A stretch of 9,813 nt of DNA from assembly GCA_015256455.1 (NCBI GenBank), contig JABZMB010000047.1, positions 1 through 9,813 on the forward strand, given 5' to 3'. The translations under genes were made by a program, and so were the position numbers. This DNA comes from Solobacterium sp. (lineage in GTDB: Bacteria > Bacillota_I > Bacilli_A > Erysipelotrichales > Erysipelotrichaceae). This document shows positions 1 through 5,094 of the stretch, one piece after another; within the stretch, counting starts at the first letter, position 1; each line of letters opens with the position of its first letter. A model generated the notes under the pieces. The model was not told the origin of the DNA. It worked only from the letters and a program-made list of their open reading frames with translations, and made no database searches.

Positions 1-1
1 T

Positions 2-25
2 GATTGGTTAGAAAAACAACTATAA
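2..25 (+). CDS. Possible 3' tail of a plus-strand gene cut by the window edge
   Basis: Reading from base 2 gives seven codons (DWLEKQL) and then TAA at 23-25. A hairpin with a short T tract follows within 15 bases, which is what the end of a plus-strand gene would look like. Seven codons carry no family information, and an open stretch this short is common by chance, so this is only a possibility. No other frame at the left edge does better. Confidence 0.2.
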   Translation, partial: DWLEKQL

Positions 26-37
26 GTACTACATTAT

Positions 38-74
38 AAAAGGCGCTAGCAAGAAAGCTAATGCCTTTTATCTA
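38..74. terminator. Bidirectional hairpin terminator
   Basis: Arms AAAAGGCGCTAGC (38-50) and GCTAATGCCTTTT (57-69) pair except at two positions, around a 6-base loop. A-rich and T-rich ends on both sides give a TTTTAT run in either direction. It could end a plus-strand gene entering from the left edge and also the minus-strand membrane-protein gene that stops at 274. Confidence 0.6.
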
Positions 75-89
75 TATTGGATGATACTA

Positions 90-148
90 CCCCTTATAAC
101 AAGAAAAGACCTCCGCATGGTCTTCTCTTGTTTTTATTTAATAAGGGG
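90..148 (+). terminator. Strong hairpin terminator with nested outer arms
   Basis: The inner stem pairs AACAAGAAAAGACC (98-111) with GGTCTTCTCTTGTT (119-132), with one mismatch and a 7-base loop. TTTATTTA follows directly, giving a good T tract on the plus strand. Outside it, CCCCTTAT (90-97) pairs with ATAAGGGG (141-148), leaving the T-rich stretch as a bulge on the right arm. The polarity suits a plus-strand transcript. The minus-strand T tract is poor. Confidence 0.6.
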
Positions 149-191
149 ATAGAATTTCACTGATGTTTGCTAAGGGGAGCAATCATTCAGG

Positions 192-209
192 GCAGATATT
201 CCTATCTGC
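192..209. other. Short perfect hairpin of unknown role
   Basis: GCAGATA (192-198) and TATCTGC (203-209) form a perfect 7-bp stem around TTCC. It lies 65 bases downstream of the minus-strand gene that stops at 274, in the 3' untranslated region if transcription reaches that far. It has no T tract on either strand, so it is not a standard terminator. It may be an mRNA 3'-end structure or chance. I see no gene in the rest of bases 1-273. Confidence 0.3.
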
Positions 210-273
210 ACTTATATAGTACAAATTTATTGTCATTCAAATATGGCAAGATTTTGTAAAATTATGTGATGTA

Positions 274-1227
274 CTATCCAAGAATTTTTGTAATGCTAGC
301 CGCCTTGTTTTGACGTAGTAATGCTGTAAGTGGAGAAAGTGCACCACCTAATGCTGCTACACACTGGAAGGCAAACATTGTATAGTAGTTCATCTTATCT
401 ACAAGACCTCTCTCCATTAGCTCAGGTAATACCTGGAAAGAGTCCATCATACGAACATTAGTATAGCCTTCTTCATGGAAAGCCTGTGTAACAGTTAATG
501 CAAAGTCAAACTTATTTGCATAATAAACACCAATAACCATTAATACGAAGCAGATTGCAATTCCAATCTTACTTAACTTACCCGCACCCTTTTGGTATGC
601 AGTTAATGTCATAAAGCCCATCGCTACACCCGCAAGAATTGAGATATATCCTAACTGACCAATCACGACAATCAGAATCGCACCTGCAATAACACCACCT
701 AAGGCAAACGCTGTACCTAGTGCATAGTTTTCAAAGATGACAGGAGCCTGTGTTTGTGCTTCTGTATAATCTGTTAGCATTTGCACTGCAACTTCCTCTG
801 TATAGAAGTGAATCGCACCTTGTTTGATAAATACTCTTGTATCTGCTGGTTCTAATGTTTCTTCTGCACAGTTAGAATAGCCATTCATATGGAACCAGTT
901 AATAATTTCTGGGATAGATGAAATAATATTCTTTGCTCTACCATTTGCAGTAAATGCTGTCTTGAATGTAATCGTTACAACATTACCATTTGCTTTTGCA
1001 CTACCCACCTTCTTTACAGCATTTACAAGACCACGTAGATTTAAATCGTTTGGTTTGCGATTGTCTTGGTCAACAACGCAGAACTTAGCAATGACTGTAT
1101 ATACATTCTGGAATATTGTTAATGCATATGTATAACCCATCTCTGTCGCACAAGCTACACCTGCGTCCTTATCGTAGGTAATCCCTAAACCGCTAGCTAC
1201 TCTACCTAAAATTGTATAATCCTTCAT
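274..1227 (-). CDS. Membrane protein of unknown family, next to a MarR regulator
   Basis: This is a 317-residue protein I do not recognise. Residues 1-160 look soluble, with mixed charge and segments of alternating hydrophobic residues. There is no signal peptide. Hydrophobic segments follow at about 168-190, 192-210, 220-238 and 281-304, with a soluble loop at about 239-280. The first two are Gly/Ala-rich with almost no gap, suggesting a helical hairpin. A cytoplasmic N-terminal domain with a C-terminal membrane domain is my inference. The start is well supported by GGAGG 7 bases before ATG. It lies 51 bases downstream of the MarR gene on the same strand with a hairpin terminator between, so expression probably depends on read-through or on a promoter I could not locate. 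The pairing suggests the regulator controls it, possibly in a stress or efflux response, but the sequence shows no transporter signature. Confidence 0.85.
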   Translation of the reverse strand: MKDYTILGRVASGLGITYDKDAGVACATEMGYTYALTIFQNVYTVIAKFCVVDQDNRKPNDLNLRGLVNAVKKVGSAKANGNVVTITFKTAFTANGRAKNIISSIPEIINWFHMNGYSNCAEETLEPADTRVFIKQGAIHFYTEEVAVQMLTDYTEAQTQAPVIFENYALGTAFALGGVIAGAILIVVIGQLGYISILAGVAMGFMTLTAYQKGAGKLSKIGIAICFVLMVIGVYYANKFDFALTVTQAFHEEGYTNVRMMDSFQVLPELMERGLVDKMNYYTMFAFQCVAALGGALSPLTALLRQNKAASITKILG

Positions 1228-1237
1228 ATTTCCTCCA

Positions 1238-1266
1238 TAAAATAAAAAGATAGATTACTCTATCTT
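1238..1266 (-). terminator. Hairpin terminator or attenuator between the MarR gene and the membrane-protein gene
   Basis: On the minus strand AAGATAGA (1266-1259) pairs perfectly with TCTATCTT (1254-1247) around a 4-base loop and runs into TTTTTATTTT. It sits 12 bases after the MarR stop (1279) and ends just before the ribosome site of the next gene. The stem is A/T-rich and so probably leaky. It would lower, not abolish, expression of the downstream membrane protein relative to the regulator. Confidence 0.65.
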
Positions 1267-1278
1267 ATTTTCACTATA

Positions 1279-1719
1279 CTATTCTACTATTTCTAACATA
1301 GCAGATGCAACAGCAGCCATATTTGTTATAAAAGATTTCTTATCTTCAGCACTTAAATGACCTAATGCTTTTGTTAGAACCTTGCTGATTCTTTCTACAA
1401 TATGGTCTGTGACTTCTTTACCAGTTGTTGTTAATACCGCATGTGCACCATATCTACTCTTACCATTTCGATATTCAAAACGGATGAATTTTTCTTTTGC
1501 TAACTCTGCAAGAGATCTAGAAACTGCTGCCTTATCCATCTTGCTACATTCAACCAATTCTGTGTTTGTTAAGCCCTGAGGGTTAAAACCTAAATATAAT
1601 AGTAACATTGTCTCTGCACCCTTTAGCTTTGTTGATTTGATTTCTTCTGCCTTAATTGCTTGAATACAATAATTAAATGCATTTGTTGCAACCACGAAAT
1701 CACGGCCCTTCTTGTTCAT
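1279..1719 (-). CDS. MarR-family transcriptional regulator
   Basis: This 146-residue cytoplasmic DNA-binding protein has a typical MarR length and layout. A helical N-terminal dimerisation region comes first. A winged helix-turn-helix follows at about 50-80 (LTNTELVECSKMDKAAVSRS, with DKAAVSRSL as recognition helix). A basic wing lies at about 80-100 (RNGKSRYG, then LTTTG), and a long C-terminal dimer helix completes it. MarR proteins usually repress nearby genes and release DNA on binding a small ligand or on oxidation. C18 and C58 are present but suggest nothing by themselves. An in-frame TTG 21 bases upstream is a poor start because it overlaps the purine-rich ribosome site GGGAAGGG; the ATG at 1719 is preferred. 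A palindrome in its promoter suggests self-repression, and the membrane protein just downstream is the likely co-target. Confidence 0.88.
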   Translation of the reverse strand: MNKKGRDFVVATNAFNYCIQAIKAEEIKSTKLKGAETMLLLYLGFNPQGLTNTELVECSKMDKAAVSRSLAELAKEKFIRFEYRNGKSRYGAHAVLTTTGKEVTDHIVERISKVLTKALGHLSAEDKKSFITNMAAVASAMLEIVE

Positions 1720-1794
1720 TTTATCGCTTTCCCTTCCCAATTATCATTCGCATGCATGGCATTTAACCACCATCTCTACATACCGACAACTTCT

Positions 1795-1823
1795 ATTATA
1801 AATATTATTTCAATAATTTATAT
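1795..1823 (-). promoter_or_regulatory. Putative promoter and MarR-type operator upstream of the regulator
   Basis: A perfect TATAAT lies at 1800-1795 on the minus strand, about 75 bases before the regulator start. The -35 region is A/T-rich and matches consensus poorly. Directly upstream of the -10 is the palindrome ATTATT-TC-AATAAT (1804-1817), between the two promoter boxes. MarR proteins bind short A/T-rich palindromes in such positions, so this is the best candidate operator. That it is functional is an inference. Confidence 0.4.
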
Positions 1824-1850
1824 AGGCTGATAATAATATTTCATAATTTT

Positions 1851-1870
1851 TTGAACATTTTTGAACATTT
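1851..1870. repeat. Tandem 10-bp direct repeat
   Basis: TTGAACATTT occurs twice in exact tandem (1851-1860 and 1861-1870), one helical turn apart. It lies about 50-70 bases upstream of the -10 proposed for the MarR gene. It could be an upstream regulator or UP-type element, or simple slippage in A/T-rich DNA. Confidence 0.5.
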
Positions 1871-1880
1871 ATATGAAAAA

Positions 1881-1926
1881 TTTTCAAAAAGTGCATGCAT
1901 GTCAATCAAAAACATGCATGCACTTT
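1881..1926 (-). terminator. Strong terminator of the CpXC operon
   Basis: AAAGTGCATGCATGT (1888-1902) and ACATGCATGCACTTT (1912-1926) form a perfect 15-bp stem with a 9-base loop. On the minus strand it begins 25 bases after the CpXC stop codon and continues as CACTTTTTGAAAATTTT, a usable T tract. It separates this unit from the MarR gene. Confidence 0.85.
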
Positions 1927-1950
1927 ATACATTTTGTTTTATATGACTAA

Positions 1951-2595
1951 TTAAGCCTTACCAGCAGCCTCTGTATAAGCACTGATAATCCAATCATTGT
2001 TGATACGTGGGAAATCTGTCTCATCAATTGCGAAGCGATCTTTATCCACTTTCATCTCTTCTTCTAAAACACTAACAGGAATTAAGAATGACATTCCTTT
2101 ATCGTCAGCTCGTACATTGATTTTCATGACATCGTTCTCTGTATGTTGATATTCGATACCAGTCACATCTTCGGCAGTTCCTTTTTTATTGTCGATATAC
2201 TCAATAAAGCTGTCGTATTTTGCAAGTTCTACCATGATGTCATCTACACCATCTTCGAAAATCTGTATTTTTTCTGCAAATTCCTGCACTGTTGCACAAC
2301 GTCTTAACTTAAAACCTTGTTTTACAAGAGGCTCTGCCAGCTGCTTCAAAGACTCTGTTGGCTCTTGTTGGCTTAGCCAAATTAAGAACTTTCTTGATGG
2401 ATCTGAGTATACTAGTGGTGGTTGAATCATGAATGCATGCTGACAATGAGGGCAAGTATGTCTAAAAATATCTCCACTGATGCATGCTTCTTTCAAGTCT
2501 GGATCTTGCTCTGCATTAATTGCTGTATAGATTGTTGTATCAAAATCCTTATGGCAATACGGACAAGTATATTTAATTTCTTGACTCTGGCTCAT
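1951..2595 (-). CDS. CpXC domain protein
   Basis: A 214-residue, probably cytoplasmic protein with two Cys pairs near the N-terminus: CPYC (C11, C14) and CPHC (C48, C51). Together they form a likely four-cysteine metal site. This is the pattern that names the CpXC domain family, whose function is unknown. After the zinc region comes a hydrophobic stretch (PPLVYSDPSRKFLIWL, 59-74) typical of the family, then an acidic helical C-terminal half with no motif I recognise. There is no signal peptide or membrane segment. The start is well supported: the ribosome site AGGAG overlaps the TAG stop of the upstream gene, with only 9 bases between the two genes. The two are therefore almost certainly co-transcribed and translationally coupled, and may act together. 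The gene ends at a strong hairpin terminator. Confidence 0.85.
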   Translation of the reverse strand: MSQSQEIKYTCPYCHKDFDTTIYTAINAEQDPDLKEACISGDIFRHTCPHCQHAFMIQPPLVYSDPSRKFLIWLSQQEPTESLKQLAEPLVKQGFKLRRCATVQEFAEKIQIFEDGVDDIMVELAKYDSFIEYIDNKKGTAEDVTGIEYQHTENDVMKINVRADDKGMSFLIPVSVLEEEMKVDKDRFAIDETDFPRINNDWIISAYTEAAGKA

Positions 2596-2604
2596 GTTTT
2601 TCTC

Positions 2605-3306
2605 CTAGCTTTTCATAGAGATTCCAGAAAAATCAATTCCTAGTTTCTCTGTTTCATGTACGATTTTTTCTAGTACCGCTGATTCTTCATCGCTAAGTGT
2701 TTCACCACCAAATAAGATAATCAAATGTGAAACATCCTCAGCATAGTATGGTATTGCCCATACTTTATCCGCAAAGTGTAATCCAATATCTTGGCTTGGC
2801 TCTTCATCCACTTCGCCAACAACAAATGGTCCATGGATACCTGTTAAGCGTACTGTAATCTCATGAATAACTGATCCGTGCATTACTCCTGCTAGTACAT
2901 TATCTGGATAAAATGGATCACGCAATGCATCTAAACGCCCATCTTTACGCAAGCGACGTAAGTCTTCATCTCTTGTTTCTGTTTTTTCAATCCATGATGC
3001 ATTCTTCTTTACCATTTGAACTGTTTCATTGACAACTCTTACTTCACGGTCAAAGACTTGTTCCATTGTAAAGAAGCCAAGCATCTCTGGATCGTCCATT
3101 CCTCTAAGACATGTTTCCCATGAATTGCCGATTGATAGTACATTAAACATTAACATTCCATCTTCTGTACAGTACGCTGAACATACAGCGTAACAGTCAT
3201 CCTGATGCACTTCGATTTTATCTTTTAATAATTCTGTTAAATCGTCCGCTTCGATTGTAATGTACTTCTGATACATGACTGTAAAATTTAGTTCTGCGAC
3301 TTTCAT
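2605..3306 (-). CDS. Protein of unknown family co-encoded with the CpXC protein
   Basis: A 233-residue, acidic, probably cytoplasmic protein that I cannot assign. There is no signal peptide or clear membrane helix. The N-terminal part (1-60) looks alpha/beta. A charged region follows at about 105-130 with KTETRDEDLRRLRKDGRLDA. The C-terminal half (about 135-205) looks rich in beta strands, for example VIHEITVRL and VSHLIILFGG. Several cysteines (C38, C42, C46, C66) are not in a standard metal-site spacing. AAGGAGG lies 7 bases before the ATG at 3306. A second ATG sits immediately before it (3309), and an in-frame TTG at 3348 falls inside the preceding terminator hairpin, so both are less likely. 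No clear promoter is visible in the short gap after the BI-1 gene, so read-through is possible. It is coupled to the CpXC gene downstream, which hints at a shared function. Confidence 0.8.
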   Translation of the reverse strand: MKVAELNFTVMYQKYITIEADDLTELLKDKIEVHQDDCYAVCSAYCTEDGMLMFNVLSIGNSWETCLRGMDDPEMLGFFTMEQVFDREVRVVNETVQMVKKNASWIEKTETRDEDLRRLRKDGRLDALRDPFYPDNVLAGVMHGSVIHEITVRLTGIHGPFVVGEVDEEPSQDIGLHFADKVWAIPYYAEDVSHLIILFGGETLSDEESAVLEKIVHETEKLGIDFSGISMKS

Positions 3307-3325
3307 CATCAATCCTCCTTCCTGG

Positions 3326-3357
3326 TGAAAAATGACAGGTCTTATCAACCTGTCATT
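3326..3357 (-). terminator. Terminator of the BI-1 family gene
   Basis: AATGACAGGT (3331-3340) and ACCTGTCATT (3348-3357) form a perfect 10-bp stem with a 7-base loop. On the minus strand it follows the BI-1 stop by 20 bases and runs into CATTTTTC. It also sits just upstream of the ribosome site of the next gene, so read-through would set that gene's expression unless a promoter lies hidden nearby. Confidence 0.7.
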
Positions 3358-3377
3358 ATTTTAACATTGATTTGTGA

Positions 3378-4109
3378 TTAACGTCTTCTTCTACCTAAAA
3401 TTCTTAATAAGTATAGGAACATGTTAACAAAGTCTAGATATAGCTGCAATGCTCCATAGATTGCAAGCTTCTCTCTTTCTTCTTCTCCATTGACTGACAT
3501 ATAGTAGAACTGCTTGATACGTTGAATATCAAATGCTGTATAGATCATGAAGATAAATAATCCCATATATGCAATCAATAAGTTATTACGTAATACTGGA
3601 ATAAAGATGGATGCGATACTTGCGATTAATAAAGCAACTAATCCGCCAAATAAGATTCCACTATACTTTGTTAAATCAACATTTGTAACATGGCCAATGA
3701 CAGCACAACTTACGAATAAGATTGCCGCAAATATAAATGCCTGGAATACAGTACCCACTTCATACGCTAGTGGAATAACACCAAATGTAATACCTGTTAT
3801 CGCAGCGTATGTAAAGAACAATGCTGTACAAGCACCCTTTGATAAATGTCTAACTGCCGCATTTAGAGAAAGTACTAACACAATCTGTGTAATCAATAAT
3901 CCAATCTGGATAAATATTGCTGATTCACTAAAGAAGAAGATACGTGCTAATGTTCCTCCTGTCACTAGGGAATGGAAGATAAGATACGCTACTGCAGCTG
4001 TGATTGTTAAGCCAATACCCATGTATGTAAATACTCTTGTTATATAAGCTTTGAGGCCAGCCTCCTCGTTATATGTTCCATAATAATTTTGTCTGTCAAA
4101 TTCACTCAT
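3378..4109 (-). CDS. Bax inhibitor-1 / YccA family membrane protein
   Basis: A 243-residue integral membrane protein with about seven hydrophobic segments (roughly 31-50, 64-83, 93-113, 119-139, 150-171, 175-193, 217-237). The family signature is visible in the last two: YTAFDIQRIK (190-199) and LQLYLDFVNMFLYLLR (221-236), followed by a basic tail GRRRR. The conserved aspartates D194 and D226 match the pair that in the B. subtilis homologue YetJ forms a pH-responsive latch for calcium leak. A calcium or proton leak role here is inferred from that family. In E. coli, YccA instead modulates the FtsH protease, so function cannot be fixed from sequence. AGGAGG lies 8 bases before the ATG. The gene has its own promoter and terminator, so it is probably monocistronic, downstream of mutL-miaA. 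Confidence 0.93.
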   Translation of the reverse strand: MSEFDRQNYYGTYNEEAGLKAYITRVFTYMGIGLTITAAVAYLIFHSLVTGGTLARIFFFSESAIFIQIGLLITQIVLVLSLNAAVRHLSKGACTALFFTYAAITGITFGVIPLAYEVGTVFQAFIFAAILFVSCAVIGHVTNVDLTKYSGILFGGLVALLIASIASIFIPVLRNNLLIAYMGLFIFMIYTAFDIQRIKQFYYMSVNGEEEREKLAIYGALQLYLDFVNMFLYLLRILGRRRR

Positions 4110-4117
4110 GATTAAGT

Positions 4118-4123
4118 CCTCCT
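4118..4123 (-). promoter_or_regulatory. Ribosome binding site of the BI-1 family gene
   Basis: AGGAGG lies 8 bases before the ATG. With transcription expected to start near 4126, the leader would be only about 17 bases, almost entirely ribosome site. Confidence 0.75.
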
Positions 4124-4132
4124 GACAATATT

Positions 4133-4165
4133 ATTATATGATTATTTGACCAAAAGTCAAATAAT
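4133..4165 (-). promoter_or_regulatory. Promoter of the BI-1 family gene, with an overlapping palindrome
   Basis: On the minus strand TTGACT (4160-4155) and TATAAT (4138-4133) are spaced by 16 bases, a near-consensus vegetative promoter. The palindrome ATTATTTGAC (4141-4150) / GTCAAATAAT (4156-4165) is perfect over 10 bp with a 5-base centre and covers the -35 box and spacer. This is an operator-like placement. It has no T tract, so it is unlikely to be the miaA terminator, although it begins only 24 bases after miaA ends. Confidence 0.7.
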
Positions 4166-4188
4166 ATAATATACTGTCTTTTTACTTT

Positions 4189-5094
4189 CTATTCTTGATT
4201 CTGATACCAATGTACCAAGTTTTCTAACATTGCTTTACGCTCTAAACTGTTGTTATTTTCAAACCACTCTACATCCATTTGGTGATTGAACCAGGTATAC
4301 TGTCGCTTTGCGAATTGACGAGAATGTTTCTGAATTTCTTCTTTGACTTCTTCAAGGGATTTCTTCCCTTCGTGAAAACCTTCCCACTCACGATAGCCAA
4401 TTCCCTTCATACATGCGTCCTGAAAGGAAACTCCTTGCTGTAGCAGCTTCTCTATCTCTTTTTGTAAACCAGCCTCAAACATCTTTTCTACACGCGCATT
4501 AATACGTGCATAGAGTTGTTCGCGTGGCATTGTACATCCAGTAATACGCGCATCATACAACATACGGTGTTGTTGGTCTGCAATCATTTCACTTTGTACT
4601 TTTGGACTACGTCTTGCGATTGTCAAACTTCTTAGTAGACGCTGACGATTGTTTGGATGGATTTTTTCACTTTGTTTAGGATCTAATTCTAATAACTGCC
4701 GATATAGTTCTTCATTTGTATAGATTTCTAAGTCTGTATCAATACCTGCGCCACTTTCATCACTAAACTGATAATCATATAAGCATGCCTTAATGTAAAG
4801 TCCAGTGCCACCACAAATAATCATTGGTTTTTCACTTTGATCGATAAGCTCTCGTGCTTTTGATTGAAAGTCCGCTACGGTATAACTTTGCTTGGTTGTG
4901 TAGATATCGATTAAATGATGTGGTACACCATCCATCTCTTCTTGCGTTACCTTACCAGAGCCAATATCTAAACCTTGATAAACCTGTATGGAATCTCCAC
5001 TGATGATTTCTCCATTTATTTTTTTCGCAAGTTCAATCGCAAAATCACTCTTCCCTACTGCAGTAGGGCCAACAATGACTATTACTTTCTTCAT
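4189..5094 (-). CDS. miaA: tRNA dimethylallyltransferase MiaA
   Basis: A 301-residue enzyme of normal length. It transfers a dimethylallyl group from dimethylallyl diphosphate to N6 of adenosine 37 in tRNAs that read codons starting with U, the first step toward ms2i6A. The P-loop GPTAVGKS (9-16) binds the diphosphate. DSIQVY (34-39) holds the conserved aspartate that acts as general base, and GGTGLY (95-100) is the third family signature. The tRNA-contacting region includes NNRQRLLRSL (148-157), GIGYREW (231-237) and the RQFAKRQYTWF segment (259-269). All key residues are present. The ATG overlaps the mutL stop as ATGA, with AAGGA 9 bases upstream inside mutL, so translation is coupled. mutL-miaA adjacency is common in bacteria. 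No standard terminator is seen before the next promoter. Confidence 0.97.
   Translation of the reverse strand: MKKVIVIVGPTAVGKSDFAIELAKKINGEIISGDSIQVYQGLDIGSGKVTQEEMDGVPHHLIDIYTTKQSYTVADFQSKARELIDQSEKPMIICGGTGLYIKACLYDYQFSDESGAGIDTDLEIYTNEELYRQLLELDPKQSEKIHPNNRQRLLRSLTIARRSPKVQSEMIADQQHRMLYDARITGCTMPREQLYARINARVEKMFEAGLQKEIEKLLQQGVSFQDACMKGIGYREWEGFHEGKKSLEEVKEEIQKHSRQFAKRQYTWFNHQMDVEWFENNNSLERKAMLENLVHWYQNQE

Noticed and set aside
216..277. Inverted repeat ATAGTACA / TGTACTAT around the end of the membrane-protein gene
   Set aside because: The arms are 8 bp and 46 bases apart, with no T tract or copies elsewhere, so it is likely chance in A/T-rich DNA.
1720..1740. In-frame TTG start for the MarR gene at 1740
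   Set aside because: The added codons are the ribosome site GGGAAGGG of the ATG at 1719.
3307..3348. Upstream in-frame TTG start at 3348 for the gene preceding the CpXC gene
   Set aside because: It falls inside the terminator hairpin and lacks a ribosome site, whereas ATG at 3306 has AAGGAGG at ideal spacing.
3547..4047. A 166-codon plus-strand open frame opposite the BI-1 gene
   Set aside because: It is an antisense shadow of a clearly recognised gene, with low-complexity composition and no ribosome site or family signature.
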